Positions 1 through 9,863 are shown, numbered from the stretch's first letter. The stretch is DNA of 64,000 nt from Clostridium acetireducens DSM 10703 (GCF_001758365.1 NZ_LZFO01000007.1:27607-91606), one strand, 5' to 3'. The notes: a model not told the origin generated them from the sequence alone. Program-made: numbers and translations.

Positions 1-125
1 TCCCAATCTTCTTCATTACAGGCTTTAATTATTTTATTTTTTATATCATCACAAATATAGTAATTAGCCTCTACACATAATTTTTTTACCGATGCTATTA
101 TCTTTGAAATATGTATTTCTTTCAT
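1..125 (-). CDS. fumarate hydratase (class I), alpha subunit, N-terminal fragment cut by window edge
   Basis: The first 41 codons begin MKEIHISKIIASVKKLCVEA, which matches the N-terminus of the alpha subunit of two-subunit, iron-sulfur class I fumarases; such enzymes interconvert fumarate and malate. The C-terminal part lies beyond base 1. The ATG at 125 follows family precedent, but the only strong ribosome binding site (AGGGAGG, about 158-166) is some 33 bases away. An in-frame TTG at 143-141 would be better spaced, so the true start may be six codons earlier. The identification rests on recall of the family N-terminus, with no active-site region visible. Confidence 0.7.
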   Translation of the reverse strand, partial: MKEIHISKIIASVKKLCVEANYYICDDIKNKIIKACNEEDW

Positions 126-335
126 AATTTTTCGTTTATCCAATATTTATGATAAACTTCCTCCCTTCTTAGCTATCCCTATTCTTAATTTTTATAAAAT
201 TTTATAATAAAAATTACTTACATATTAATAATAAATCATAATCAGAAATTTTTTAACCATATTTGCACTTTTTTTATTAATTTTTATGTTATATATACTA
301 TGAAGATTCTTAAAAATAAATTATAATACTTTATT

Positions 336-379
336 TAATAAATAAGACTATATTTTTAAAAATATAGTCTTATTTATTA
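336..379. terminator. perfect inverted repeat at the cwlD 3' end
   Basis: A 22-bp perfect inverted repeat, centred between 357 and 358, overlaps the cwlD stop codon. Its arms are A- and T-rich, so it could act in either direction. The minus-strand tail is U-rich but not a clean U run. It probably terminates cwlD transcripts before the fumarase gene. Confidence 0.6.
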
Positions 380-1077
380 AAATATTCTACTATTGATTTA
401 CATATTGATTCTGCTATTTTATCTTGATAACTATCACTTTTTAATTTGCTCTCTTCTAATAAATTAGATAAAAATCCACATTCCACTAATACTGATGGAA
501 TTTCTTCACTATCCTTTAAAACCTTGTAAGAATTCATTGCAGGTTTTTCTTCTCTTTTATTATTTTTATCTAAATCTTTTTTAAAATTTTGTTGAATTAT
601 AGAAGCTAATTTTTTACTATCTTCATTATTAGCATACCATACTTGTGCTCCATAGTACTTTTCTTGTGTAAACATGTTAAGATGAATACTTATAAAAACA
701 TCACAATTACTCTCTTTTTTCATATTGCATCTATTAGTTAAATCTTCAACTTTCTTTTTTCTTAAGCTCCCTTTTTCTTTATAAAGTCCTTTATCTTCTT
801 CTCTGGTCATTACTACATTAAAACCTTTATCTTTTAATTTATCTCTTAATTTTAAACTAATTTTTAAATTTATGTCTTTTTCAACAGTTCCTCTTTTAGA
901 TACTGCTCCTCCATCTACACCTCCATGCCCAGGATCTATCAATATTATTTTTTTATTATTCATAAGCTTGTTATTAAATGTGAAAATTGAATACTTAAAA
1001 TTAGTATATGTTATACCAACTAAGCCCATAATAATAACCACTAATATGACTGTTAATTTTTTGTTTTTATATTTCAT
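370..1077 (-). CDS. cwlD: N-acetylmuramoyl-L-alanine amidase CwlD (spore cortex)
   Basis: Amidase_3-family zinc amidase of 235 residues, the usual CwlD length. A hydrophobic segment at residues 8-23 is a membrane anchor or uncleaved signal. The catalytic domain shows DPGHGG (zinc His51), Glu66, SIHLN (His132) and VECGF (Glu199). In Bacillus and Clostridium, CwlD removes the peptide from muramic acid so that muramic-delta-lactam can form in the cortex, which is needed for germination. The ATG has an AGGAGGGATGGA ribosome binding site. A position downstream of rpsI is common for clostridial cwlD. Another cell-wall amidase is possible, but the single short domain without repeats favours CwlD. 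Confidence 0.85.
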   Translation of the reverse strand: MKYKNKKLTVILVVIIMGLVGITYTNFKYSIFTFNNKLMNNKKIILIDPGHGGVDGGAVSKRGTVEKDINLKISLKLRDKLKDKGFNVVMTREEDKGLYKEKGSLRKKKVEDLTNRCNMKKESNCDVFISIHLNMFTQEKYYGAQVWYANNEDSKKLASIIQQNFKKDLDKNNKREEKPAMNSYKVLKDSEEIPSVLVECGFLSNLLEESKLKSDSYQDKIAESICKSIVEYFNK

Positions 1078-1143
1078 TCCATCCCTCCTAATATATCCTA
1101 TAATTATTCTATGTAATATATTTCTTTTTTAATATAAAAGAAC

Positions 1144-1174
1144 AAAAAAAATCACTAACATTGTTAGTGATTTT
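1144..1174 (-). terminator. intrinsic terminator of the Na/Pi cotransporter gene
   Basis: On the minus strand a 9-bp stem (arms 1163-1171 and 1151-1159, 3-base loop) is followed by a run of T (1144-1150). It begins immediately at the stop codon of the upstream gene. Confidence 0.85.
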
Positions 1175-2806
1175 TTAACTTAATTTATTTAGCACCACTT
1201 CTGCCACATTAGTAGCATGATCACCTATTCTTTCAAAGTTGCTTATTATATCTAAAAATATTGCACTATTATTAGCACTACAAACTCCTTTACTAAGTCT
1301 TTTTATATTTGATTCTCTTAATTTTTCTCTTAAATTATCTATTTTTTCTTCAATATACATAACTTCTTGAGCTATTTGTGAATCATTATGTCTAAAACTT
1401 TCTATACTCTTATCTAAAGCATCAATTACTAAAACATATAACTCATTTAATTGTTCAATAGCTTCTTGTGAAAACTTTACATTTTTATTAATTACATCAC
1501 AGGTTAAATCTGCTATATTTTCCGCATGATCACCTATACGTTCAACATCTTTTACTACATGAAACATTGATGTTACTAAATCAATTTGATCTTTAGATAA
1601 TTCAGTATTAGATAATTTAACTAAGTAATTTGTTATATCCTTTTCTAATATATTTATTAAATTCTCATTTTTATAAACTTTATTAACTAAGTTTTTATCA
1701 TTTTTACTAAAACCTTCTACAGATATTTGTAAATTCTCTTTTGCTTTATTAGCCATTCTGATTAATTCTTTTACAGTTTGACCTACAGCTATAACTGGAG
1801 TTTCCAAAAATCTGTTGTCTATGTACTTTGTTGTTTGTATTTCTTCATGTTCATCCTTACCAGGAACTACTTTATTTACAAAATTAACAATATATTTTAC
1901 AAAAGGAACTTGAATAATCACATTAATTAAGTTAAATAAAGTATGAGCATTTGCTATCTGCCTAGGTACATTACCTGGAGTTAAATTTGTAACTATATCT
2001 ACAAAAGGAGTCAATGGTACTAAAATACATGAAAAAAGAATTGTTCCTATAATATTAAATGAAAGATGAAAAATAGCCGTTTTTTGAGCAGTTTTAGAAG
2101 TACCTATACTAGATATTAAAGCCGTAGCACAAGTACCAATATTGTCTCCAAATAATATTGGAAGAGCTGCTTTCAATGGTAATGCTCCTGTAGTTGCCAA
2201 AGCTATAAGTATACCTATTGTAGCTGAGGAACTTTGAACTACTGCTGTCATACATAAACCTACTAATACACCTAATAAAATATTATTAGATACCATTATA
2301 GTTAAATCTTTAAAAAATTGACTCTTAGCTAATGGAGCCATAGAATCTTGCATAAAATTCATTCCAATAAATAAAATACCTAAACCTAATATTATATTTC
2401 CTACTTCTTTAGTATTTTCTCCTTCAGCAAACAGTACAATAGCAGATCCAATAGCTATAAATATAGGTGCCATTGCAGTAAGATTTAACGCTACAAGCTG
2501 TCCTGTAACAGTTGTACCTACATTAGCTCCCATTATTACTCCTGCTGCTTGGTATAAACTCATAAGACCTGCATTAACAAATCCAACTACCATAACAGTA
2601 GTAGCACTACTACTTTGTATAATAGATGTAACTACAATACCTGTTAATACACCTTTTATGGGATTTGATGTTATTTTTCTAAATATTGCCCTTAATCTAT
2701 CACCAGCAACATTTTGAAGACCATCTCCCATAATCTTCATACCATATAAAAATAATCCTAATCCTCCAACTAAACCTATTAGTATAGACGTAAAATCCAA
2801 AAACAT
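1175..2806 (-). CDS. Na/Pi cotransporter family protein with PhoU-like tail
   Basis: Membrane protein of 543 residues. The N-terminal 310 residues hold two inverted Na_Pi_cotrans repeats, each with the signature QSSSAT (residues 64-69 and 191-196), paired with GANVGTT near 93 and GDNIGTC near 220. Residues about 345-540 are helical and PhoU-like, with two 'ERIGDHA' motifs typical of PhoU. The family is thought to move phosphate with sodium, with the PhoU domain regulating uptake; the exact substrate is inferred. The ATG has AGGAGGGATGTTTTTGG-type spacing with the ribosome binding site just upstream. A phosphate-box-like repeat lies upstream at 2888-2909. Confidence 0.85.
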   Translation of the reverse strand: MFLDFTSILIGLVGGLGLFLYGMKIMGDGLQNVAGDRLRAIFRKITSNPIKGVLTGIVVTSIIQSSSATTVMVVGFVNAGLMSLYQAAGVIMGANVGTTVTGQLVALNLTAMAPIFIAIGSAIVLFAEGENTKEVGNIILGLGILFIGMNFMQDSMAPLAKSQFFKDLTIMVSNNILLGVLVGLCMTAVVQSSSATIGILIALATTGALPLKAALPILFGDNIGTCATALISSIGTSKTAQKTAIFHLSFNIIGTILFSCILVPLTPFVDIVTNLTPGNVPRQIANAHTLFNLINVIIQVPFVKYIVNFVNKVVPGKDEHEEIQTTKYIDNRFLETPVIAVGQTVKELIRMANKAKENLQISVEGFSKNDKNLVNKVYKNENLINILEKDITNYLVKLSNTELSKDQIDLVTSMFHVVKDVERIGDHAENIADLTCDVINKNVKFSQEAIEQLNELYVLVIDALDKSIESFRHNDSQIAQEVMYIEEKIDNLREKLRESNIKRLSKGVCSANNSAIFLDIISNFERIGDHATNVAEVVLNKLS

Positions 2807-2887
2807 CCCTCCTACTTAAAAAGCTATGGTAAACACACATTTTAAATTTTACTATTAAACTTCTCTTATGTTAAGTATTTATTATTT

Positions 2888-2909
2888 ATTTTAACATAGA
2901 TTTAACATA
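2888..2909 (-). promoter_or_regulatory. tandem 11-bp repeat resembling a PhoP box
   Basis: Two adjacent 11-bp units (2899-2909 and 2888-2898) read TATGTTAAATC then TATGTTAAAAT on the minus strand, giving TTAACA cores 11 bp apart on the other strand. A third, inverted copy of the core lies at 2867-2874. An 11-bp spacing of TTAACA-like cores is the layout of PhoP/PhoB sites, and the downstream gene is a phosphate-transporter homologue. Regulation by PhoP is inferred. Confidence 0.45.
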
Positions 2910-3002
2910 ATAAATTAAATGTTTATATTATTAAGCTATTTATTCATTACATTTTATAAATACTCTATATTATTTATTATTTACATAATAGTAATTATTT
3001 AT

Positions 3003-3034
3003 AAAAAAAAGAGAAAGGTAAAAAACCTTTCTCC
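3003..3034 (-). terminator. intrinsic terminator of rplM-rpsI
   Basis: Stem GAGAAAGG/CCTTTCTC (3026-3033 with 3011-3018) with a 7-base loop, followed on the minus strand by eight T (3003-3010). It begins 8 bases past the rpsI stop. Confidence 0.9.
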
Positions 3035-3041
3035 TTTTTTA

Positions 3042-3434
3042 TTATCTCTTTGAAAATTGTGGTGCTCTTCTTGCTTTTTTAAGACCATATTTCTTTCTTT
3101 CTTTCATTCTTGGATCTCTTGTTAAGAATCCAGCTTTTTTAAGTTCTGGTCTTAAGTTTTCATCTGCTTTTAGTAAAGCTCTTGATATTCCATGTCTTAT
3201 AGCTCCAGCTTGACCTGTAAATCCTCCACCTACTACATTTACAAGTACATCAAACTTATCTTTTGTTCCTGTTAATTCTAATGGTTGATTAACTATGAAT
3301 ATTAAAGTTTCTAATCCAAAATAATCTTTAATATCTTTTTTATTTATTAATATTTTACCTTCTCCAGGTACAAGTCTAACTCTAGCTATTGATTTTTTTC
3401 TTCTTCCTGTTGCCATGTATTGAACTTTAGCCAT
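3042..3434 (-). CDS. rpsI: 30S ribosomal protein S9
   Basis: S9 (uS9), 130 residues, a small-subunit head protein whose C-terminal tail reaches the P-site tRNA; the conserved basic tail ending in KR is present. Start: the frame is open to a GTG at 3452, but that GTG lies within the sequence GTGAAGGGAGGACC, where GGGAGG is the ribosome binding site for the ATG at 3434 ([13 protein letters not shown]). The ATG is therefore used. It lies 25 bp downstream of rplM and is cotranscribed with it. Confidence 0.96.
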   Translation of the reverse strand: MAKVQYMATGRRKKSIARVRLVPGEGKILINKKDIKDYFGLETLIFIVNQPLELTGTKDKFDVLVNVVGGGFTGQAGAIRHGISRALLKADENLRPELKKAGFLTRDPRMKERKKYGLKKARRAPQFSKR

Positions 3435-3459
3435 TTTTGGTCCTCCCTTCACTTACCGA

Positions 3460-3894
3460 TTAGTATTTTAACTCTAATACTTCTGGTTTTTGAGCTTCAT
3501 TATTATGTTCTGAACCTCTATATACTTTTAACTTTTTAGCCATTTTTCTTCCTAATGGTCCCTTTGGAAGCATTCTTCTTACTGCTTCTTGAAAAACAAA
3601 TTCTGGTTTCTTCTCCATAGCTTCTCTATAAGGAATTTCCTTTAATCCACCTGGATATAATGTATGATGTCTTAACATCTTTTGATCTAATTTTTTACCA
3701 GTCAATACAACTTTTTCAGCATTAATTACTATAACGTAATCACCTGTATCTACATGTGGTGTATATATAGGTTTATTTTTTCCTCTTAATATTGAAGCAA
3801 CTTGGCTAGCTACTCTTCCTAATGGTTTATTAGCTGCATCTACAATATACCACTTTCTTTCAACTTCTTGTGGCTTTGCAAGATATGATTTCAT
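3460..3894 (-). CDS. rplM: 50S ribosomal protein L13
   Basis: L13 (uL13), 144 residues, standard length, an early-assembly large-subunit protein. It begins [15 protein letters not shown] and contains the conserved GRVAS segment and the [17 protein letters not shown] region. The ATG is preceded by AGGGAGGGAAAGAG. It is the first gene of the rplM-rpsI transcript, which has its own consensus promoter (4002-4030) and a leader of about 100 nt. Confidence 0.97.
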   Translation of the reverse strand: MKSYLAKPQEVERKWYIVDAANKPLGRVASQVASILRGKNKPIYTPHVDTGDYVIVINAEKVVLTGKKLDQKMLRHHTLYPGGLKEIPYREAMEKKPEFVFQEAVRRMLPKGPLGRKMAKKLKVYRGSEHNNEAQKPEVLELKY

Positions 3895-3995
3895 CTCTTT
3901 CCCTCCCTGATATTATATACAAAATAAACTATTTCCTAATACGGTCTATATAAAGATCCGGGGCTAGTGGATCTATTATACTTTAAAATACAAAC
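3895..3995 (-). ncRNA. L13-type ribosomal protein leader (5' UTR of rplM)
   Basis: About 100 nt lie between the promoter start point and the rplM ribosome binding site. The RNA folds a 6-bp stem AGATCC/GGATCT (3969-3974 with 3954-3959) around ACTAGCCCC, followed by further G- and A-rich sequence. Firmicutes rplM genes commonly carry an autoregulatory L13 leader at this position. I assign it by position and fold, not by a covariance search. Confidence 0.55.
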
Positions 3996-4001
3996 ATTTA
4001 T

Positions 4002-4030
4002 ATTATAATACATTCACCCTGGTGTGTCAA
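4002..4030 (-). promoter_or_regulatory. sigma-A promoter of rplM-rpsI
   Basis: Minus-strand TTGACA (4025-4030), 17-bp spacer, TATAAT (4002-4007): both hexamers match consensus. It lies just past the truA stop, so rplM-rpsI are transcribed independently of the upstream ecf-truA genes. Confidence 0.9.
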
Positions 4031-4047
4031 CGAATATAAAATACAAG

Positions 4048-4782
4048 TTAATAAAAAACTTTTTCCAAACATAGCCCTTTGGCTGGAGCAGAAATTCCTG
4101 CATTTCTTCTATCTTTTGAATCCATTATAAATTCAATTTGTTCAGGTTTTATTTTTTGCGTTCCAACATCAAATAAAGTACCTACAATTATTCTAGCCAT
4201 ATTATATAAAAATCCATTTGCAGATATATTAATTTTTATAATATCTTCATACCTTTTAGAATTAATATCTGTTATAGTTCTTATATTATTTTTTACAGAA
4301 CTACCTGAGCTTTTAAAAGCTGAAAAATCATGAGTTCCTATTAAATATTTATAAGACTCTTCCATAGCACATATATCTAAAGGTTTTTTAAAATGACAAA
4401 CATAATTTCTTCCTATAGCTATTGAAGCTTCTCTATTTAAAATAGTATAACTATAAGTTTTTCCTTTACTACTATACCTTGCATGGAAATCTAATGGTAC
4501 CTCTTCAGAAGATAAAACCAAAATATCTTCTGGTAACTTGCTATTTAAAGCATATTTAAATTTATCTTCCGGTATACTGCTTTCTGTTAAAAAACTTGCT
4601 ACAAAAGCTTTAGCATGGACTCCTGCATCTGTTCTACTACATCCATTAATTTTTGTGTGTTTTCCTGAAATTTGCTCTAGAGCTCTCTCTATAACACCTT
4701 GAATAGTAATAGCATTTTTTTGCTTTTGCCAACCTGCATAATTAGTACCATCGTATTCTATAATAATCTTTATATTTTTCAT
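4048..4782 (-). CDS. truA: tRNA pseudouridine(38-40) synthase TruA
   Basis: TruA, 244 residues from the ATG at 4782. It isomerises uridines 38-40 in the tRNA anticodon arm. The catalytic Asp52 sits in CSRTDAGVHA. The start overlaps the ecfT stop by one base (TAATG), a typical translationally coupled junction. An in-frame GTG at 4791 with its own GGAG is an alternative that would add three residues. Placement after ecfA1-ecfA2-ecfT is usual in Firmicutes. Confidence 0.93.
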   Translation of the reverse strand: MKNIKIIIEYDGTNYAGWQKQKNAITIQGVIERALEQISGKHTKINGCSRTDAGVHAKAFVASFLTESSIPEDKFKYALNSKLPEDILVLSSEEVPLDFHARYSSKGKTYSYTILNREASIAIGRNYVCHFKKPLDICAMEESYKYLIGTHDFSAFKSSGSSVKNNIRTITDINSKRYEDIIKINISANGFLYNMARIIVGTLFDVGTQKIKPEQIEFIMDSKDRRNAGISAPAKGLCLEKVFY

Positions 4783-5585
4783 TATTTCCACATCCTACTC
4801 CAAATAGATATGACTACTAAAATTGTAGTTACTGTAAAAGCAATGTAATCCCTTGAAGTAAGCTTTAATTGTTTCATTCTAGTTCTTCCTTCTCCTCCTC
4901 TATAGCACCTTGCTTCCATAGCCATAGCAAGTTCATCAGCCCTTCTAAAAGAACTAATAAATAAAGGCACTAATAAAGGAATTAAATTCTTAGCTCTTTG
5001 TATTAAATTTCCTGATTCAAAATCTGCACCTCTAGATATCTGAGCTTTCATTATTTTATCTGTTTCATCCATTAAAGTAGGTATAAATCTTAAGGCTATA
5101 GTCATCATCATAGCCAATTCATGAGCAGGAACTCCTACTTTTTTTAAAGGATTTAAAAGTTTTTCTATACCATCTGTTAGATCTATTGGTGATGTGGTTA
5201 ATGTAAGAAGTGATGTTCCGATTATTAAAAATACTAATCTAATTATCATAAAAGCCGCCAATACTAATCCTTCTTTATAAATCCTTAAAAACTTCCATTT
5301 AAAAACTAAAGTTTCTCCGCCAGTCATAAATATATTTAGTAATGCAGTTATAAGAATAAGAACAAAAACAGGTTTTAATCCTTTATATATGTACCTAAAT
5401 TCTATTTTTGAAATTAGTATAGATAGTAGAGTAAACAAAGTTATAAATATATATCCTTTAAAATTGTTAACTAAAAATAAATCTATTATATATATTAAAG
5501 ATATTAATATTTTTACTCTAGAATCTAACTTGTGTACAAATGAATCACCAGGGACATATTGTCCAATTGTAATATCTTTAATCAT
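4782..5585 (-). CDS. ecfT: energy-coupling factor transporter transmembrane protein EcfT
   Basis: Membrane scaffold of an ECF-type ABC importer, 267 residues with several hydrophobic helices in the first 130 residues and one at the C-terminus. Two cytosolic coupling motifs of the Ala/Ser-Arg-Gly type are visible (ISRGADFE near 180 and ARCYRG near 227) that contact the ATPases. It couples the two EcfA subunits to interchangeable substrate-binding (S) subunits; none is encoded here, as expected for the shared (group II) module. Ribosome binding site GGGAGAG precedes the ATG. Confidence 0.92.
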   Translation of the reverse strand: MIKDITIGQYVPGDSFVHKLDSRVKILISLIYIIDLFLVNNFKGYIFITLFTLLSILISKIEFRYIYKGLKPVFVLILITALLNIFMTGGETLVFKWKFLRIYKEGLVLAAFMIIRLVFLIIGTSLLTLTTSPIDLTDGIEKLLNPLKKVGVPAHELAMMMTIALRFIPTLMDETDKIMKAQISRGADFESGNLIQRAKNLIPLLVPLFISSFRRADELAMAMEARCYRGGEGRTRMKQLKLTSRDYIAFTVTTILVVISIWSRMWK

Positions 5586-5617
5586 TTTTAAAAGCTCTCC
5601 CTATCAAAAAAAACTTA

Positions 5618-6481
5618 TTAATTCTTCAAATTAATATTTAACGCTTTTAATATCTCTTTTTTTGCTTGTTCAACAGTAAATATATCTTCTGAAATATTGA
5701 ATCCATGCTTTTTTAATTCTTTAGCTAAATAAGTTACTTGAGGTACTGCAAGCCCTACTTTTTCTAATATATCTGTTTTTTTAAACACTTCTTTAGGTGT
5801 TCCATCTAAAATACATTTTCCTTCATGCATAACAAGTATTCTATCAGCAAGCTTAGCTACATCCTCCATACTATGAGAAACTAAAATTATAGTCAAATTA
5901 TATTCCTTATGAAGAAGTTTTATTTGTGATAAAATATCATCTCTACCTTTAGGATCCAATCCTGCTGTTGGCTCATCTAATATTAATACTTTAGGTTCCA
6001 TAGCAATTACTCCTGCTATAGCAACTCTTCTTTTTTGACCGCCACTTAATTCAAAAGGAGATTTATCCTTATAAGTTTCATATTCCAATCCTACCATATT
6101 CATAGCTCTTTTTACTCTTATTGCTATTTCTTCTTCACTTAATCCTAAATTTTTAGGTCCAAAAGCTATATCTCTTTCTATAGTTTCTTCAAATAATTGA
6201 TATTCTGGATATTGAAAAACTAATCCTACCTTTTTTCTAATAGCATTTAATTTAACATCTTTATTTGTTATATCTAATCCATCTATATATATTTTACCTG
6301 ATGTAGATTTTAATAAACCATTGATATGCTGAATTAGCGTAGATTTTCCAGAACCTGTGTGTCCTATTAATGCTATAAATTCTCCATCTTCAATACTTAA
6401 GCTCACATTATCAATAGCTTTTTTTTCAAAAGGTGTTCCTTTCATATATACATGGTTTAAATTTTTTATCTCAATTGGCAT
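5618..6481 (-). CDS. ecfA2: ECF transporter ATP-binding subunit EcfA2
   Basis: ABC ATPase of 287 residues. Walker [10 protein letters not shown] near residues 40-48, Q-loop [10 protein letters not shown], signature LSGGQ, Walker [13 protein letters not shown] and switch His in VSHSMED are all intact. The N-terminus [10 protein letters not shown] and the [10 protein letters not shown]-loop are typical of EcfA2 as against EcfA1. It pairs with EcfA1 to power vitamin or metal import through EcfT. The start overlaps the end of ecfA1 by 16 bp, implying coupled translation; the local ribosome binding site is weak. Confidence 0.93.
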   Translation of the reverse strand: MPIEIKNLNHVYMKGTPFEKKAIDNVSLSIEDGEFIALIGHTGSGKSTLIQHINGLLKSTSGKIYIDGLDITNKDVKLNAIRKKVGLVFQYPEYQLFEETIERDIAFGPKNLGLSEEEIAIRVKRAMNMVGLEYETYKDKSPFELSGGQKRRVAIAGVIAMEPKVLILDEPTAGLDPKGRDDILSQIKLLHKEYNLTIILVSHSMEDVAKLADRILVMHEGKCILDGTPKEVFKKTDILEKVGLAVPQVTYLAKELKKHGFNISEDIFTVEQAKKEILKALNINLKN

Positions 6482-7311
6482 AATGCATTCACCATCTCAT
6501 TAATAGTTAATATTTCTGTATTTATACATATTCCATTCTTTTTTAGTTCATATGCTAATTCTGTAACTTGAGGAACATCTAATCCAATGTCTTTCATTAA
6601 TTCTACATTACTAAATATTTCTTTAGGAGTTCCCTCTTTAACTTTTTTGCCTTTATCAATAATTACTATTTTATCTGCTTCTACTGCTTCCTCCATATAA
6701 TGAGTAATAAGTATAATAGTCATATTGTACTTATTGTTTAACTCTTTAATAGTTCTTATTACATCTTTTCTTCCTGAAGGATCCAACATAGCAGTTGGTT
6801 CATCTAATATTATACATTCTGGTCTCATTGCTAAAACTCCAGCTATAGCTACCCTTTGCTTTTGACCTCCAGAAAGCAAATGGGGAGCATGACTTCTATA
6901 CTCATACATATTAACTCTTTTTAAACAATCTTCAATTCGTTTTCTAATTTCTTTAGGTTCTATTCCTAAATTTTCAGGACCAAAAGCCACATCCTCTTCA
7001 ACTATAGTAGCAACTATTTGATTGTCTGGATTTTGAAAAACCATTCCTGCTTTATTTCTTATATTCCAAACATTCTCTTCTTGGGAAGTATCTAATCCAT
7101 CTACATACACTTTTCCTTCAGAAGGTATAACTAAAGCATTCATATGCTTTGCTATTGTAGATTTTCCAGAACCATTTCTTCCTAGTACAACTACAAACTC
7201 TCCTTTTTTTATGTTAAGAGTAACTCCATTGAGGGCAAATTTTATTTGTTTATCACTATTACTTTCATATTTATATGTGACATTATCACATGCTATCATT
7301 GTATCATTCAT
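6466..7311 (-). CDS. ecfA1: ECF transporter ATP-binding subunit EcfA1
   Basis: ABC ATPase, 281 residues from the ATG at 7311, which has GAGGTG six bases upstream; the longer frame from GTG 7320 would begin inside that ribosome binding site. Walker [10 protein letters not shown] (44-52), Q-loop [10 protein letters not shown], signature LSGGQ, Walker [13 protein letters not shown] and switch region ITHYMEE are present. FQNPDNQ is the EcfA1-type Q-loop. First gene of ecfA1-ecfA2-ecfT-truA, after the terminator behind rplQ. Confidence 0.93.
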   Translation of the reverse strand: MNDTMIACDNVTYKYESNSDKQIKFALNGVTLNIKKGEFVVVLGRNGSGKSTIAKHMNALVIPSEGKVYVDGLDTSQEENVWNIRNKAGMVFQNPDNQIVATIVEEDVAFGPENLGIEPKEIRKRIEDCLKRVNMYEYRSHAPHLLSGGQKQRVAIAGVLAMRPECIILDEPTAMLDPSGRKDVIRTIKELNNKYNMTIILITHYMEEAVEADKIVIIDKGKKVKEGTPKEIFSNVELMKDIGLDVPQVTELAYELKKNGICINTEILTINEMVNALCQLR

Positions 7312-7359
7312 GAAAAGCACCTCATTTAAAAGAAAAATATCAAAATATTACATTTAAAT

Positions 7360-7400
7360 TAGCAAAATGGGGACTAAGCTGATTTTTACTTAATCCCCTA
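7360..7400 (-). terminator. probable terminator at the end of the S10-spc-alpha superoperon
   Basis: Minus-strand stem GGGGATTAAG/CTTAGTCCCC (7389-7398 with 7369-7378; one G-U pair) followed by ATTTTGCTAATTT. The T tract is interrupted, so read-through into ecfA1 is likely. Confidence 0.6.
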
Positions 7401-7410
7401 AAATAATTCA

Positions 7411-7752
7411 TTATACTAATTCTAGTATAACTACTTCTGCTCCGTCTCCTCTTCTTTGTCCTAATTTATACATTCTAGTATATCCACCGTTTCTTTCTGC
7501 ATATTTAGGAGCTACATTATCAAATAAATCTTTTACTACTTGTTCTTCTGTTATAAAAGCAAGCACTTGTCTTCTTGCATGAAGATCTCCTCTTTTAGCA
7601 AGAGTTATCATTTTTTCTGCTAAGCTTCTTGCTTCTTTTGCTCTAGTTTCTGTAGTTTGTATTTTACCATTTTTTAAAAAGCTAGTAACAAGATTTCTAA
7701 GCATAGCTCTTCTTTGATCTGTTGGGCGGCCCAACTTACGATATCCTGGCAT
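7411..7752 (-). CDS. rplQ: 50S ribosomal protein L17
   Basis: L17 (bL17), 113 residues, full length, with the conserved [14 protein letters not shown] start and the [13 protein letters not shown] segment near the end. It lies near the exit-tunnel side of the large subunit. Last ribosomal-protein gene of the superoperon, 50 bp after rpoA, as in most Firmicutes. Confidence 0.97.
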   Translation of the reverse strand: MPGYRKLGRPTDQRRAMLRNLVTSFLKNGKIQTTETRAKEARSLAEKMITLAKRGDLHARRQVLAFITEEQVVKDLFDNVAPKYAERNGGYTRMYKLGQRRGDGAEVVILELV

Positions 7753-7802
7753 ATAGTATACCTCCTTTTACATTAATTCAGCTGTATATAAGTATATTAA
7801 TT

Positions 7803-8750
7803 TTATTCTTCTATTTGCTTCAAGCCTAATCCTAAAGCTTCTAACTTTTGCTCTACTTCTTCAAGGGATTTCTTACCTAAATTTCTAACCTTCATCATAT
7901 CATCTACAGTTCTTTCAGTTAATTCTTGAACTGTATTTATGCCCGCTCTCTTTAAACAATTGTAGCTTCTAACTGAAAGATCAAGTTCTTCAATTGTCAT
8001 TTCAAGAACTTTTTCTTTTTTATCTTCTTCTTTCTCAACCATTATTTCAACATCATCCGCATGGTCTGTTAATGTCATAAATAGTTTGAAATGTTCTATA
8101 AGAATTTTAGCTGATAAACTAATTGCTTCGTCCGGCATTATAGTCCCATTAGTCCATACCTCTATAGTCAATTTATCATAATCTGTAATTTGCCCAACTC
8201 TAGTATTTTCAACAAAAAAATTCACCCTCTTAACAGGAGTATATATTGAATCTACTGCTATAACTCCTATTGGCATTTCTTCTGTTTTATTCTTATTCTG
8301 AGTTACATATCCTCTTCCTTTATCAACTATGATTTCCATGTGCAATTTTCCATCATCATCTAATGTTGCTATATGTAAATCTTTATTTACTACTTCTATA
8401 TCTTCATCAGCTTTTATATATTCTGCTGTAATTTCTCCTGGTCCTTCTGCATCAATATATACTGTTCTTGGACCTTCTCCATCCATTTTCAAAGCTAAAT
8501 TTTTAATATTTAATATTAATTCAGTAACATCTTCTTTTAGACCTTTAACAATTGAAAATTCATGGAGTACTCCATCTATTTTAACATATTTAGCTGCAAC
8601 ACCTGGTAATGATGAAAGAAGAATTCTTCTTAAAGCATTTCCTAGAGTTGTTCCATAACCTCTTTCCAAAGGTTCTATGACAAATTTGCCATAAGAGCCT
8701 TCTTCACTTAATTCAACACATTCTATTTTAGGCTTTTCTATTTCTAACAT
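7803..8750 (-). CDS. rpoA: DNA-directed RNA polymerase subunit alpha
   Basis: RpoA, 315 residues. The N-terminal assembly domain (about 1-230) contains the conserved [17 protein letters not shown] region; a flexible acidic and lysine-rich linker follows near 225-245; the C-terminal domain (about 250-315) carries [11 protein letters not shown] and [10 protein letters not shown], which bind UP elements and regulators. It sits between rpsD and rplQ in the alpha operon. Confidence 0.97.
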   Translation of the reverse strand: MLEIEKPKIECVELSEEGSYGKFVIEPLERGYGTTLGNALRRILLSSLPGVAAKYVKIDGVLHEFSIVKGLKEDVTELILNIKNLALKMDGEGPRTVYIDAEGPGEITAEYIKADEDIEVVNKDLHIATLDDDGKLHMEIIVDKGRGYVTQNKNKTEEMPIGVIAVDSIYTPVKRVNFFVENTRVGQITDYDKLTIEVWTNGTIMPDEAISLSAKILIEHFKLFMTLTDHADDVEIMVEKEEDKKEKVLEMTIEELDLSVRSYNCLKRAGINTVQELTERTVDDMMKVRNLGKKSLEEVEQKLEALGLGLKQIEE

Positions 8751-8814
8751 ATAAACCCTCCTTTATTATTTGTATTATAACTACTTTGAGGGCAACTGAT
8801 TTATGCTAATTTAA

Positions 8815-9435
8815 TTATTTACTATATAACTCAACTATTAATGTTTCATTAATAGGAACATCTATATCTTCTCTTGATGGTTCAGCAACAATTTTTGCTT
8901 CAAAATTTTCTGGATTCCCTTGTATCCATGATGGTAATGTTTTTGGATTTTCTGCAAATGTCTTAAACTTTTCAGTAGCTCTACTTTTTTCTGAAACAGC
9001 TATTAAATCATTTACTGATAGTGAATAAGATGGAATATCTACCTTTTTTCCATTTACTAAGAAATGACCATGAGTAACTAATTGTCTAGCTTCTTTTCTT
9101 GAATTTCCATATCCTAATCTATAAATTACATTATCTAATCTCATTTCTAGGAATCTTAACAAGTTTTCACCTGTTATACCTCTCTTTTTTTCTGCATTTT
9201 TATAATAAGTTCTAAATTGTTTTTCTAAAACTCCATAGATTCTTCTAGCTTTTTGTTTTTCTCTTAATTGTAATCCATAGTTAGATATTTTCTTTCTTCC
9301 TTGTCCGTGCTGTCCTGGTGCATAAGGTCTTCTATCAAATGCACATTTATCAGTATAACATCTATCTCCTTTAAGAAATAATTTTAATCCTTCTCTTCTA
9401 CAAATTCTACAATTTGCTTCTGTATATCTAGCCAT
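8815..9435 (-). CDS. rpsD: 30S ribosomal protein S4 (zinc-binding form)
   Basis: S4 (uS4), 206 residues, a primary 16S-binding assembly protein and often the repressor of its operon. Four cysteines near the N-terminus (C9, C12, C26, C31 region: CRICRR ... CYTDKC) mark the zinc-binding form. The S4 RNA-binding domain is near residues 95-160 ([11 protein letters not shown]). In Bacillus rpsD is monocistronic; here it stays in the alpha operon between rpsK and rpoA. Confidence 0.96.
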   Translation of the reverse strand: MARYTEANCRICRREGLKLFLKGDRCYTDKCAFDRRPYAPGQHGQGRKKISNYGLQLREKQKARRIYGVLEKQFRTYYKNAEKKRGITGENLLRFLEMRLDNVIYRLGYGNSRKEARQLVTHGHFLVNGKKVDIPSYSLSVNDLIAVSEKSRATEKFKTFAENPKTLPSWIQGNPENFEAKIVAEPSREDIDVPINETLIVELYSK

Positions 9436-9464
9436 TAAATTTTACACCTCCTATTACTAAAAAA

Positions 9465-9863
9465 TTAAACTCTTCTTCTTTTTGGTGGTCTACAACCATT
9501 ATGTGGAATTGGAGTAACATCTTTAATTAAAGTTACTTCTAATCCAGCAGCTTGTAATGATCTTATAGCAGCTTCTCTACCTGATCCTGGACCTTTAACA
9601 TATACTTCTATGCTTTTTAATCCGTGTTCCATAGCTACTTTAGCTGCTGTTTCAGCTGCCATTTGTGCAGCAAAAGGAGTGCTTTTTCTTGAACCTCTAA
9701 ATCCCAATCCACCTGAGCTAGCCCATGATAATGCATTACCTACAGCATCAGTAATTGTAACTATTGAATTGTTAAAAGTTGATTTTATATGTGCACAGCC
9801 ATGTTCAACGTTTTTTCTTTCTTTTCTTCTTCTTGACTTTTTATTTTTTGCGCCAACTGCCAT
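9465..9863 (-). CDS. rpsK: 30S ribosomal protein S11
   Basis: S11 (uS11), 132 residues, a platform protein next to the Shine-Dalgarno helix of 16S rRNA. Conserved [19 protein letters not shown] and the C-terminal [12 protein letters not shown] are present. It lies 28 bp from rpsM and 29 bp from rpsD with a GGAGGGAT ribosome binding site. Confidence 0.97.
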   Translation of the reverse strand: MAVGAKNKKSRRRKERKNVEHGCAHIKSTFNNSIVTITDAVGNALSWASSGGLGFRGSRKSTPFAAQMAAETAAKVAMEHGLKSIEVYVKGPGSGREAAIRSLQAAGLEVTLIKDVTPIPHNGCRPPKRRRV

